The notes below the pieces were generated by a model. The model was not told the origin of the DNA. It saw only the letters and a list, made by a program, of their open reading frames with translations, and did no database searches. A stretch of 18,504 bases of DNA from Deltaproteobacteria bacterium. Its GTDB lineage: Bacteria > Desulfobacterota > Desulfobulbia > Desulfobulbales > Desulfobulbaceae. Of this stretch, positions 7,373 through 15,481 are shown piece by piece. Made by a program: the position numbers and the translations under genes. Every line of letters begins with the position of its first letter. The first letter of the stretch is position 1. The stretch is from contig JAJRVA010000257.1 in assembly GCA_024277485.1 (NCBI GenBank), positions 1 through 18,504 of the forward strand, written 5' to 3'.

Positions 7373-8455
7373 ATGAAAAAATTTTCACATACTATCCGGA
7401 TGCATCTGGACTTGCCTTTGCCCATTCCGGCCGCCCTGATTATTTCTTTTCTTCTCATAACTCTCTCCAGCCTGCAGCAGGCATATGCCAAGCCAAAGGC
7501 CGCAGACCTGGTTGAAGACGGCCAGCCCATCAACCTGGCCCAGGAAAAATATCAGAAGCTTTTTCAGGAGCTGAAAACAGAGCATCATTTTACCCAGGCA
7601 GAACTTGATGTCATTTTCTCCGGCCAGTCGATTAACAAAAGAGTGCTGGAACTGATGGACAGGCAATGGGAAGCCAAACCATACTACAAGTACTCGCCAC
7701 TCTTTCTGACCCGGAAAAACATTGAGAAAGGAAGAAAGAAACTTGTCGAGCACAAGGACATCCTTGACCGGGTTGAAAAGGAAATCGGCGTCGACCGGGC
7801 AGTTGTTGTCGCCATCTGGGGGATTGAAACCCGGTATGGGGAGAACCAGGGTTCGTTTTCTGTTCTGCAGACCTTGAATACGCTTTTTGACGCCTATCCG
7901 AGGCGAAGTGCGTTCTTTCGAAAACAGCTCGTTCATTTTCTCGCTCTCTGCAAAGAAAACGGGGTGGACCCGAAAACGATCAAGGGTTCGTACGCCGGTG
8001 CCTTTGGCCAGACCCAGTTCATTCCCTCCAGTTTCAGGGCTTACGCAGTCAGCTTTGACGGAGACGAAAGACGAGACGTCTGGAACTCTGTTCCGGACAT
8101 ACTGGCATCTATCGCCAATTATCTGAAACAGTATCACTGGACATTGGACGGACCCATTTACGCTGAGCTTGGCAATGAACTGAAAGACCAGAGACTGATA
8201 GCAACCAGCCTCAAGGGCCGTCGTGGAAGGATCCCGTGGCAGACGGTCAGGGATGTCCAGAACCCGGACATCCCCCCTTCTCCGGGAGACAGGAAGCTCT
8301 CCATTGTCGGGCTTGAACTGCCGCCGGAATCCGGCAAAAAAATGCGCTACGTGGCCGGTTATCCAAACTTTCAGGCCATCACTGAATGGAATCATTCCAA
8401 CCGCTATGCCATGGCGGTAACAGAGTTGTCCGAGGCCCTGCAAAAGAAGGAATAA
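7373..8455 (+). CDS. mltB: Lytic murein transglycosylase B
   Basis: It cleaves the MurNAc-GlcNAc bond of peptidoglycan with formation of 1,6-anhydro-MurNAc, acting in the periplasm. The protein has 360 residues with a cleavable signal peptide (hydrophobic 18-34, cleavage at AYA|KP). There is no lipobox, unlike E. coli MltB, so it is probably soluble. The catalytic Glu is Glu152 in AIWGIETRYG. Further family blocks are SYAGAFGQTQFIPSS (206-220) and FDGDERRDVWNSVPDILASIANYL. The C-terminal part is shorter and poorly conserved; I see no peptidoglycan-binding domain. It starts 19 bases after the DHH gene, with only a weak ribosome site, and is followed directly by mltA, so two transglycosylases of different fold are probably coexpressed. 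Confidence 0.92.
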   Translation: MKKFSHTIRMHLDLPLPIPAALIISFLLITLSSLQQAYAKPKAADLVEDGQPINLAQEKYQKLFQELKTEHHFTQAELDVIFSGQSINKRVLELMDRQWEAKPYYKYSPLFLTRKNIEKGRKKLVEHKDILDRVEKEIGVDRAVVVAIWGIETRYGENQGSFSVLQTLNTLFDAYPRRSAFFRKQLVHFLALCKENGVDPKTIKGSYAGAFGQTQFIPSSFRAYAVSFDGDERRDVWNSVPDILASIANYLKQYHWTLDGPIYAELGNELKDQRLIATSLKGRRGRIPWQTVRDVQNPDIPPSPGDRKLSIVGLELPPESGKKMRYVAGYPNFQAITEWNHSNRYAMAVTELSEALQKKE

Positions 8456-8487
8456 AACAGCATCAATTGAAAAATTCCCTCCTCAGC

Positions 8488-9645
8488 ATGCGTCTCCTTT
8501 TTATTGTTCTTATTCTCCTCCCGGCCGTACTGGTCAGCTGTTCCCGTCAACCCCTGGTGCAGATTCCCGAGACCAGCCTGCCGGAATTTTTCGATGATAT
8601 GGACCGCGCATCCCTTGAGCAGGCGGTGGCGACAAGTCTTGACTACCTGCGCGGCCGGGATCCTCAGCAGAAAATTGCCATCGCGGACAGATCCTATCCC
8701 CTTGCCACCCTCACCCGTTCACTTGAAGCATTTGTACAGATCCTGGCTGAAAAACCCTCTGCGGGAGAGCTGAACCGGCTGGTCAGGAAAAATTTTGACA
8801 TTTTTCAGGCCACCGGCACAAAAGGTATCAACCTGGGCAGAAAAATGCTTGTCACCGGATATTTTCAACCCGTGTTTGAAGGGAGCCTGGAAAAAAAAGC
8901 GCCTTTTCTCTTCCCGCTCTACAGTGTTCCACCTGACCTTGCCAGGCGTCAGAATGTCCATGGTGTCATGGAATTCGGCCGCTACGAGGGAGAAGCATTT
9001 GTTCCATACTGGACCAGGGAGGAGATAGAGTCAGGCCGTAAAGCTGCCGGGTCTGAAATCGTCTGGCTCAAGGACCCGTTTGACGCCTTTGTTCTGCACG
9101 TCCAGGGTTCCGGACTTATCCGTCTGCGGGACGGATCAATCCGCTCCATCCGTTATGCCGCGAAAAACGGGCACAGGTATAAAAGTATCGGCAGATACAT
9201 GGTCAAGACAAACCGCATCACCCTTGAGGAGGCAAGCCTCAAAACCATCCGTGAATACCTGGAAAATCACCCTCATGAAAAGGATTCCATCCTGTTCCGG
9301 AATCCCTCATATATTTTTTTCAACTGGTCCCCGTCACGTGGCGCGATCGGCAACCTCGGTAAAGAGCTCACAGCCGGCAGGTCTATCGCGGTTGACCAGA
9401 AGTGCTTTCCCCCGGGCGCCCTTGGCTTTCTCTTCACCCGAAAACCTGTGCTGACGGACAACAAGGAGATACGGTGGAAGCCCCTGCACCGTTTCGTTGT
9501 TGTCCAGGATACCGGTTCTGCCATACGGGGGCCGGGAAGGGTTGATCTGTTCTGGGGCAGCGGCACTGATGCCGGAATCCGTGCCGGCCGCATGAAAGAG
9601 CAGGGAACGCTGTATTTTTTTATCCTCAAAAACACGGCTCTATAA
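8488..9645 (+). CDS. mltA: Membrane-bound lytic murein transglycosylase A
   Basis: A peptidoglycan-cleaving lytic transglycosylase of the double-psi barrel fold, anchored as an outer-membrane lipoprotein. From the ATG at 8488 the signal is MRLLFIVLILLPAVLVSC with lipobox LVSC. MltA domain features are LVTGYFQPVFEGS, PLYSVPPDL and VLHVQGSGLIRL. The C-terminal 3D domain is VVVQDTGSAIRGPGRVDLFWGSG, which holds the catalytic Asp (the D of RVDLFWG by comparison with E. coli MltA). A longer frame reaches back to 8386 inside mltB, but that part has no signal character. A TTG at 8467 would also give a plausible signal peptide. Neither start has a well-placed ribosome site, so the exact start is uncertain. 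Confidence 0.9.
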   Translation: MRLLFIVLILLPAVLVSCSRQPLVQIPETSLPEFFDDMDRASLEQAVATSLDYLRGRDPQQKIAIADRSYPLATLTRSLEAFVQILAEKPSAGELNRLVRKNFDIFQATGTKGINLGRKMLVTGYFQPVFEGSLEKKAPFLFPLYSVPPDLARRQNVHGVMEFGRYEGEAFVPYWTREEIESGRKAAGSEIVWLKDPFDAFVLHVQGSGLIRLRDGSIRSIRYAAKNGHRYKSIGRYMVKTNRITLEEASLKTIREYLENHPHEKDSILFRNPSYIFFNWSPSRGAIGNLGKELTAGRSIAVDQKCFPPGALGFLFTRKPVLTDNKEIRWKPLHRFVVVQDTGSAIRGPGRVDLFWGSGTDAGIRAGRMKEQGTLYFFILKNTAL

Positions 9646-9668
9646 CAAATAAAATAAGGAAACACCTG

Positions 9669-10361
9669 ATGGGCTGGCGGATCTCATCTCAACCGTTTAA
9701 TGAACTGGCTGAAGAATATGATACCTGGTTTGAAAACAATCCCCTTTTCGACCTGGAACTGAAGGCCCTCTGTGCCATCCGGGAAAAACTCCCCCGGCCG
9801 AGTCTGGAAATAGGGGTGGGCCCCGGCCGTTTTGCCCGGGCTCTGGAGATCGACTATGGAATCGATCCTGCCATATCCACCTTGCAACTCGCAGCGGGTC
9901 GCAGTATCATGGGCATACATGCTGTCGGGGAGAATATTCCTTTTCTTGCCGCCTCAATGGGCTCCGTCTACCTGCTGTTCACGCTGTGTTTTCTGAAAGA
10001 CAGCGGGCGCGTACTGAAAGAGTGTTCCCGTGTTATCACGTCCCAGGGAAGACTGATCATAGGTATGGTCCCCCGATTTTCAGCGTGGGGAAAGCAGCTC
10101 AGCGAAAAAGGAGAAAATGGGCATCCCTTTTATCGTCATGCCCGGCTCAGAACCATTGCCGAAACAAAGGAAATGCTCTCGCGAAACGGATTTGCAGTGA
10201 TTGAATCATGGTCAACCCTGCTTCAATCTCCTGACAAACCCGGTGCTGATGGCGAAACTCCCCGGTTCGGCATGAACGAAGATGCCGGCTTCTGTGTGCT
10301 CGTAACGTGTAAGGAGGAGACAGTCAGTGAAACTACCCAATCTGATTACCCTGACGACTGA
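9669..10361 (+). CDS. Class I SAM-dependent methyltransferase
   Basis: A 230-residue Rossmann-fold methyltransferase of the Methyltransf_11 type. SAM-binding motif I is LEIGVGPGRFA (46-56). YGIDPA follows as the acidic/ribose-binding strand region. The motif IV region is SVYLLFTLCFLKD, and the post-motif LKECSRVITSQGRLIIGMVPR is typical of small-molecule methyltransferases. The substrate is unknown. A good AAGGA ribosome site precedes the ATG. Its last 35 bases overlap the SAM hydrolase gene, so the two are translationally linked. Confidence 0.87.
   Translation: MGWRISSQPFNELAEEYDTWFENNPLFDLELKALCAIREKLPRPSLEIGVGPGRFARALEIDYGIDPAISTLQLAAGRSIMGIHAVGENIPFLAASMGSVYLLFTLCFLKDSGRVLKECSRVITSQGRLIIGMVPRFSAWGKQLSEKGENGHPFYRHARLRTIAETKEMLSRNGFAVIESWSTLLQSPDKPGADGETPRFGMNEDAGFCVLVTCKEETVSETTQSDYPDD
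10311..10320 (+). promoter_or_regulatory. Strong ribosome binding site for the SAM hydrolase
   Basis: AAGGAGGAGA lies inside the end of the methyltransferase gene, 6 bases before the GTG at 10327. It makes that GTG the start and explains the 35-base overlap. Confidence 0.8.
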
Positions 10362-11133
10362 TTTCGGGTTGCAGGATGCGTTTGTCGGACAGATAAAAGG
10401 CGCCATTCTCCGTCGCAACATACATGCGCGGATCATTGACCTGACCCACGCTATTCAGCCCCATGACACCCTGGCTGCCGCCGTGACCATCAGGTCAAGC
10501 TATCACTATTTTCCCAAGGAAAGCGTACACATGGTTGTTGTCGATCCGGGCGTGGGCAGCCAGCGCCACATCATCGCCCTGATGGCCGACAATCATCTTT
10601 TTCTCGCCCCGGACAACGGCATCCTGACTTTTCTGTTGCGTGACAAAAAAATCCAGGCTGCGCACAGAGTGGCAAACAGATCTCTCTTCCCGAGCGAGGT
10701 CAGTGCGACATTTCACGGCAGAGACATTATCGCCCCGGTGGCAGCGGCCCTTGCCGACGGTTTCGGCCTGGGTGACGTCGGGCCGCCGGTTGACATCAAA
10801 GACTGTGTTCAGCTTGATATACCCAGAACACAGCTTGACGAGCACGGAATCACCGGCAGGGTCATCCATATTGACCGGTTCGGCAACATTCAGACCACCA
10901 TCACCTCAGCAAATATCAGTCTCTATCAGCCGTCAAGCTTTGCCGGTATCTTCATCGGGTCAAAAAAAATCAATGCGATTTCTTCAACCTACTCAGACTC
11001 GGCACCAGGTGATCTTTTAGCTGTTATCGACAGTGCAGGTCACCTTGAGATAGCAGTAAACAGAGGTAATGCCGCCGAACAGATAGACTGCAAAGTAGGC
11101 GACCCGGTTACAGTTGTGATGGAAAGGGAATAG
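10327..11133 (+). CDS. SAM hydrolase (DUF62 / SAM hydroxide adenosyltransferase)
   Basis: A member of the family that includes the fluorinase and chlorinase. Characterised bacterial and archaeal DUF62 proteins use water or hydroxide to split S-adenosylmethionine into adenosine and methionine. Conserved elements over 268 residues are LTTDFG (Asp12), DLTHAI (about 38-43), VVDPGVGS (Asp73), LAPDNG (93-98), FHGRDIIAPVAA (129-140) and HIDRFGNIQT (181-190, C-terminal domain). It lacks any obvious insertion, as expected for the hydrolase rather than the halogenase branch. It overlaps a SAM-dependent methyltransferase gene, so the pair may influence the local use of SAM; that link is inference. No terminator is obvious after the stop. 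Confidence 0.9.
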   Translation: MKLPNLITLTTDFGLQDAFVGQIKGAILRRNIHARIIDLTHAIQPHDTLAAAVTIRSSYHYFPKESVHMVVVDPGVGSQRHIIALMADNHLFLAPDNGILTFLLRDKKIQAAHRVANRSLFPSEVSATFHGRDIIAPVAAALADGFGLGDVGPPVDIKDCVQLDIPRTQLDEHGITGRVIHIDRFGNIQTTITSANISLYQPSSFAGIFIGSKKINAISSTYSDSAPGDLLAVIDSAGHLEIAVNRGNAAEQIDCKVGDPVTVVMERE

Positions 11134-11171
11134 GGGAGAAAAAATTTCCTGGTGAGAATCCCGGCAGAAGA

Positions 11172-11177
11172 TATAAT
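11172..11177 (+). promoter_or_regulatory. Possible -10 box for the CsgG-like gene
   Basis: An exact TATAAT lies 61 bases before the start of the CsgG-like gene. I cannot find a good -35 box at the right distance, so this is only a candidate. Confidence 0.3.
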
Positions 11178-11237
11178 AGCCCATATATTCACATTTGATA
11201 AAAATCTCAGATTAATTTGTTTTTTTCAGGAGGGAGT

Positions 11238-12188
11238 ATGAAGAAGATTGTTTTTGGAGCTGCCGTTTTTTTTATAATACAGATTGTACTTGTTACCGCA
11301 ACCTGTGCGGAAACTACCATACCCGCTCCTCCGGAAGGAAATTTACGTTATTCAATCACCGTCACCAAGTTCAAAAACGAAGCCGGCTGGCATGGACAGT
11401 GGGACCTTGGGGACGGCTTTGCAACAATCATGACCAACATCCTCCATAAATCCGGATGGTTTGTCGTTCTCGGCGACACCGAGATGCGCCAGGCAGCCAT
11501 AGCTGAGCAGGACTTTGCCGCGAGCGGACGAACGGCTAAAGGGAAAAAATCCCCGGGTGTCGGCAGAATGACCCCTGCCCAGCTTCTGGTTCGCGGCTCC
11601 ATCACCCATGTACAGGATACAACCAGCAGCGGCGGGGGAGGTTTCAGCTTTAAGGGCATTTCCATCGGCGGTGCCGCAGGCGAGGCTGAGATAAACATCA
11701 CCATTTACCTGGTTGATTCGGAAACCGGACAGGTAAAGGCGTCCACAGATATCATAGGCAAATCAGGACGCAAAGGCTTTACTCTTGGTTACTATGGTGC
11801 AGACCTGGGAGGCCTGACCGGCAATATCGGCGGCAAAAAAAAGGATAACGTGGGCAAGGCTGCCGAGGACGCCGTGGGACAGGCTGTCAAGTTCCTGATC
11901 CAACAGCTTGAAGACATCCCCTGGGAAGGTTCTGTTGTGCTTGTCAAAGGAGACAAAATCATCGTCAACCGGGGTACGCGTGAAGGTGTGCAGGTGGGGA
12001 CAAAATTTAAGGTCGGCAGTGTGGAAGAACTGGTCGATCCCGACACGGGAGAGGTGCTTGATTCCGAAATGACCGAGGTCGGCAGTATTGTCGTTACAAA
12101 AACCAAGGAAAAAATCGCCTACTGCAAGGCAGAATCAGGCGCTCCAACCATCGCCAAGGGCATGACGGTCTTCAAGACAAACCGCTGA
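11238..12188 (+). CDS. CsgG-family secreted protein
   Basis: A 316-residue exported protein with a CsgG-type domain (curli secretion channel family, also found in FlgT and other envelope proteins). The ATG at 11238 is preceded by AGGAGGG; the frame extends 7 codons upstream without a ribosome site. The signal peptide runs to about residue 24 (TATCA|ET). The Cys there does not sit in a standard lipobox, so lipoprotein status is doubtful. The CsgG-like part (about 33-220) includes YSITVTKFKNEA, GFATIMTNILHKSGWFVVL, AQLLVRGSITHV and INITIYLVDSETGQV. A Gly-rich stretch of about 12 residues sits in the middle. The C-terminal 90 residues (VVLVKGDKIIVNRGTREGVQVGTKFKV ... GSIVVTK) resemble the FlgT C-terminal type domain. 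No other curli genes are near, so a curli role is not implied. Confidence 0.8.
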   Translation: MKKIVFGAAVFFIIQIVLVTATCAETTIPAPPEGNLRYSITVTKFKNEAGWHGQWDLGDGFATIMTNILHKSGWFVVLGDTEMRQAAIAEQDFAASGRTAKGKKSPGVGRMTPAQLLVRGSITHVQDTTSSGGGGFSFKGISIGGAAGEAEINITIYLVDSETGQVKASTDIIGKSGRKGFTLGYYGADLGGLTGNIGGKKKDNVGKAAEDAVGQAVKFLIQQLEDIPWEGSVVLVKGDKIIVNRGTREGVQVGTKFKVGSVEELVDPDTGEVLDSEMTEVGSIVVTKTKEKIAYCKAESGAPTIAKGMTVFKTNR

Positions 12189-12203
12189 AAAAACAGCGCT
12201 CTG

Positions 12204-12257
12204 AAAAGGGGCGGAGGAGTGAAGTACATCTCCAGACAAAACCGCCCTTTTTCTTTT
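12204..12257. terminator. Bidirectional terminator between convergent genes
   Basis: AAAAGGGGCGG (12204-12214) pairs with CCGCCCTTTTT (12242-12252) over 11 positions with one G-T wobble. A small inner GGAG/CTCC stem lies within the loop, and a T-rich tail follows on the plus strand. On the minus strand the stem ends in TTTT and is followed by an AGCGCT palindrome and a further T run. It would serve both the CsgG-like gene and the small secreted protein gene. Confidence 0.8.
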
Positions 12258-12279
12258 GCCGGATGCCCACTGTTCCGGT

Positions 12280-12633
12280 TTATGGTTTGACGATAATTGC
12301 CTCAGAGCGTTCAAGGATCCCCCTGCGGGCATCCATGTAGGCCTTTATTTCTTTGTTGATGTTGCCTGATTCCTCCTGGCTGAGAGTATAGACGTTATAG
12401 CTCCCATAGCCGTCATGCACGAGCAGCTGTTTGAGCGGTTTGCCGTCATCTCCGGCACAGCCGGCGGACTGAATCTTGTATATCTGATCCACTCCGACAG
12501 TAGCGAAACCGCTGTCACCATTGCAGTCAAGCGTTTCAAAAATTACCTGGTAGACTGCTGAATCAGCATACACAGGACCGGACAGGGCCAGGAGGACAAA
12601 AACAATGCAGAGGGCAGTTACTTGACTTCTCAT
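12280..12633 (-). CDS. Small secreted protein of unknown function
   Basis: I do not recognise this 117-residue protein. It has a clear signal peptide with cleavage at VYA|DS (residue 23), so the mature form is about 94 residues and periplasmic or outside the cell. The mature part has exactly two Cys, Cys37 (LDCNGD) and Cys59 (AGCAGDD), which could form a disulfide. A NGDSG and an AGDDGK turn add acidic character, and a lysine/arginine-rich helix lies near the C-terminus (NKEIKAYMDARRGILERSE). An AAGGAG ribosome site (12642-12647) and a good upstream promoter support it as a real gene. It converges on the CsgG-like gene and shares its terminator. Confidence 0.8.
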   Translation of the reverse strand: MRSQVTALCIVFVLLALSGPVYADSAVYQVIFETLDCNGDSGFATVGVDQIYKIQSAGCAGDDGKPLKQLLVHDGYGSYNVYTLSQEESGNINKEIKAYMDARRGILERSEAIIVKP

Positions 12634-12680
12634 ATTCTTCTCTCCTTGAATAGAAATTCTGAAAATCTCATGTTACATTT

Positions 12681-12709
12681 AAAATAACAACCAATGCGCG
12701 CAGAGTCAA
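12681..12709 (-). promoter_or_regulatory. Sigma70-type promoter for the small secreted protein
   Basis: On the minus strand TTGACT (12704-12709) and TATTTT (12681-12686) are 17 bases apart, about 50 bases before the start codon. The remaining part of this 244-base gap, up to the antiporter start at 12878, shows no convincing plus-strand promoter. Confidence 0.6.
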
Positions 12710-12877
12710 ATTTGATGCGGACCGCAGGGAGAAAAACTGCAGACACCACAACTGTCGGAGTTGAAAAAATAGAATCAAGACCCCGGCAGCAGCGTACACC
12801 GGTATCGGCACAGGTCCCTCCTCAGGTATACACGACCGAGGCCTGCACACCCTGACAGATCCCGGGAAAGGAAGAAA

Positions 12878-14458
12878 ATGGCAATCTTTTTCATAGCAAC
12901 GGCATTTGTATTCGGCTTTATCGCCAGGCAGCTCAGTCTGCCGCCCCTGGTTGGTTTTCTGTTAGCCGGATTCGCCCTCAACCTGCTGGGTTTTGAAACA
13001 TCGGAAACCCTGAAGCAGCTTGCCGATATCGGCATTATTCTCCTGCTCTTCAGCATCGGCCTGAAGGTCAAGGTAAAAAACCTTCTGAAACCTGAGATAT
13101 GGGGAGTCGCCACCGCTCACATGCTTGTCACGGTTGTGGTGCTGGGACTCTTTATTTACGGACTCAGCCTGACCGGCCTCTCCATGTTCAGCACCCTTGA
13201 TCTCAAGCTTTCCATGCTCATTGCCTTTGCGCTCAGTTTTTCCAGTACCGTCTTTGCCGTGAAAATCCTCGAGGAACGGGGGGAAATGCCGGCCCGGCAC
13301 GGCCGCCTGGCAATCAGCATCCTGATCATGCAGGACCTGTTTGCAGTCATTTTCATCACCTTTTCCACCGGCAAGTTCCCCTCCATCTGGGCCCTTGCGC
13401 TGCTTGGCCTCTTTTTCCTGCGCAAGCCGATAATGGCGGTCATGGACCGCAGCGGCCATGGTGAACTGCTTGTCCTTCTTGCCTGTATCCTGCCGATTGC
13501 CGGTGCAGGTGTTTTTGAGTACGTGGGGCTGAAACCCGACCTTGGTGCCATCATTTTCGGCATGCTCCTGGCCGGACACCCAAAAACAGATGAGCTGGCC
13601 AAGGCCATGTTCGGATTCAAGGACCTTTTCCTGGTCGGCTTCTTCCTGACCATCGGGCTGGCGGATATACCTGATTGGAATATTTTCGGGGTTGCCTGCC
13701 TCCTAGTTCTGTTTGTGCCGCTCAAAACCGTGCTGTTCTATTTCCTCGTCGCACGGTTCAGGCTGCGGGCCCGCTCATCCATGCTGGCCTCCGTCAACCT
13801 GGCCAACTACAGCGAATTCGGTCTCATTGTCGGAGCTGTCGCTGTTGCCGCCGGCTGGTTCGGGAAAGAATGGCTGGTCGTTTTCGCTGTTGCCATCTCC
13901 CTGGCCATGATTGTCGCCTCGCCCCTGAGCACGGTTGCAGACAAAATCTACTCCCGCTGGAACAGAATCCTGCGCAGTTTTGAGACCAGGGAACGGCTGC
14001 CTGACGACCTGATCGTTGACACTGGAGACTCGACCGTTGCGGTCTTCGGAATGGGCAGGGTCGGGACAGGGGCATACGATACGCTGCATAAACGCTATGG
14101 GAGAACAATCATTGGTGTTGACTCCGACACAGGTGTTGTCAGGGAGCATACGGATTCCGGCCGCAATGTCATTTCAGGTGATGCTTCTGATTATGATTTC
14201 TGGCAGAGGGGAATATCCGACGGGACAAAAATCAGATTGATCCTTCTGACCATGTCTCATGCCGCAAATATGCATGCCGCAGAAAAAATCGCCGAATTCC
14301 CCGGAGACCTGACTGTTGCCGCCACGGTACGGTTCGACGACGAGATAGAGCCTCTCAAGCTGCGCGGCGTGGATCATGTCTTCAATATCTATGATGAAGC
14401 AGGCTCAGGCTTTTCCGATCACGTCTGTCTGCAGGTGCAGGGTTCAGGAGGCGTATAA
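12878..14458 (+). CDS. CPA2-family monovalent cation/proton antiporter with TrkA-N domain
   Basis: A 526-residue inner-membrane exchanger of the Kef/YbaL type, expected to move K+ (or Na+) against protons. About ten hydrophobic segments fill residues 1-365. They include the first-helix signature LPPLVGFLLAGFALN, LADIGIILLLFSIGLK, FALSFSSTVFAVKILEE and LKPDLGAIIFGMLLAG, the last holding the conserved Asp of the transport site. A cytoplasmic TrkA-N/RCK Rossmann domain starts near residue 385 with VAVFGMGRVGTGAYD and GVDSD, which binds nucleotide and gates the transporter. No TrkA-C domain follows. The N-terminus is slightly short compared with KefB. AAGGAAG precedes the ATG. The DUF389 gene follows 15 bases later, so the two are probably one unit. 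Confidence 0.9.
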   Translation: MAIFFIATAFVFGFIARQLSLPPLVGFLLAGFALNLLGFETSETLKQLADIGIILLLFSIGLKVKVKNLLKPEIWGVATAHMLVTVVVLGLFIYGLSLTGLSMFSTLDLKLSMLIAFALSFSSTVFAVKILEERGEMPARHGRLAISILIMQDLFAVIFITFSTGKFPSIWALALLGLFFLRKPIMAVMDRSGHGELLVLLACILPIAGAGVFEYVGLKPDLGAIIFGMLLAGHPKTDELAKAMFGFKDLFLVGFFLTIGLADIPDWNIFGVACLLVLFVPLKTVLFYFLVARFRLRARSSMLASVNLANYSEFGLIVGAVAVAAGWFGKEWLVVFAVAISLAMIVASPLSTVADKIYSRWNRILRSFETRERLPDDLIVDTGDSTVAVFGMGRVGTGAYDTLHKRYGRTIIGVDSDTGVVREHTDSGRNVISGDASDYDFWQRGISDGTKIRLILLTMSHAANMHAAEKIAEFPGDLTVAATVRFDDEIEPLKLRGVDHVFNIYDEAGSGFSDHVCLQVQGSGGV

Positions 14459-14473
14459 CTGCTGCATATACCT

Positions 14474-15481
14474 ATGGCACTTCGACTCCTCGAAATAGTT
14501 GTTCCGGAACAACATGTCAACGAGATCCTTACACTTCTCGACGATGCCCGGATCACTGATTACTGGCAGACCTGCAGCTGTGATTCAAAGGTCATCTATA
14601 AACTCATTCTTCCTGCCGAGAGTACGGAGAAGATAATGGATGAGCTTGAAAAACAGCATGGATATTCCAGTGATTTCCGTATGACTCTGCTGCCGGTCGA
14701 GGCAACCTATCCCGGCCCGCAGCAGATTGAAGAAAAAAACGGGGAAAACAGTGAACCGGAATCCGAAGAGAGAATCCCCCTCCGGGTAAGCAGGCAGGAG
14801 CTCTACAGTGAAATTTTCGACAACTCCAAGCTGACCGACACCTACCTTATCCTTGTCGGCCTGTCCACCATTGTCGCCTCCATCGGACTGCTCACAAACA
14901 ACATAGCCGTGATCATCGGCGCAATGGTCATTGCCCCTCTCCTGGGCCCCAATGTCTCCCTGGCATTTGCAACCACCATGGGTGATTCAGAGTTAGGTAT
15001 AAATGCCCTCAAAACCAATATAGCCGGCATCATGGTTGCTTTCGTGATCTCCGTCCTGCTTGGTTTTTTTCTTCCGGTTGACCCCGGCAGCCAGGAAATA
15101 CATGCCAGAACGGTTGTCAGCTACGCTGATATCATCCTGGCCCTGGCATCCGGCGTTGCCGGAGCTCTCGCCTTTACGAGCGGACTGTCCACCGCCTTGA
15201 TAGGGGTTATGGTCGCGGTGGCCCTGATCCCGCCGCTTGTCACCTTCGGGTTGCTGGTAGGAGGAAGATTTCCGGCGCAATCAACAGGTGCCTTCATGCT
15301 GCTGGTCATAAACATGATCTGCCTGAATATTGCCGGGGTTGTCACGTTTCTGTTCAAGGGACTGCAGCCGCTTTACTGGTGGGAGGCTTCAAAGGCCAGG
15401 AAAGCTACCAGGTACGCAATTGGTATCTGGGTCGTGCTTCTGCTTCTGCTTCTTTTGCTGATGTTTGTCTCAGCCAACTGA
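14474..15481 (+). CDS. DUF389 (TIGR00341) membrane protein
   Basis: A 335-residue inner-membrane protein of a widespread uncharacterised family. Residues 1-115 form a soluble N-terminal part with ferredoxin-like alternation (LRLLEIVVPEQHVNEIL ... KVIYKLILPAE). A charged linker follows, then the DUF389 core: about six membrane segments with the family blocks LIGVMVAVALIPPLV, NNIAVIIGAMVIAPLLGP and LALASGVAGALAFTSG. The last helix contains eight leucines in a row, encoded by a CTT/CTG-rich repeat. There is no clear ribosome site, which suggests coupling to the antiporter gene 15 bases upstream. The stop codon overlaps the end of aroA on the other strand by 12 bases. The role is unknown; the neighbourhood suggests ion or stress homeostasis. 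Confidence 0.88.
   Translation: MALRLLEIVVPEQHVNEILTLLDDARITDYWQTCSCDSKVIYKLILPAESTEKIMDELEKQHGYSSDFRMTLLPVEATYPGPQQIEEKNGENSEPESEERIPLRVSRQELYSEIFDNSKLTDTYLILVGLSTIVASIGLLTNNIAVIIGAMVIAPLLGPNVSLAFATTMGDSELGINALKTNIAGIMVAFVISVLLGFFLPVDPGSQEIHARTVVSYADIILALASGVAGALAFTSGLSTALIGVMVAVALIPPLVTFGLLVGGRFPAQSTGAFMLLVINMICLNIAGVVTFLFKGLQPLYWWEASKARKATRYAIGIWVVLLLLLLLLMFVSAN

Noticed and set aside
7385..8443. 352-codon minus-strand open frame opposite mltB
   Set aside because: It is a mirror of the mltB reading frame; the plus strand has the signal peptide and catalytic blocks.
12962..13725. Overlapping minus-strand open frames opposite the antiporter gene
   Set aside because: Their composition is what antisense of membrane-helix codons gives, and the plus-strand protein is well conserved.
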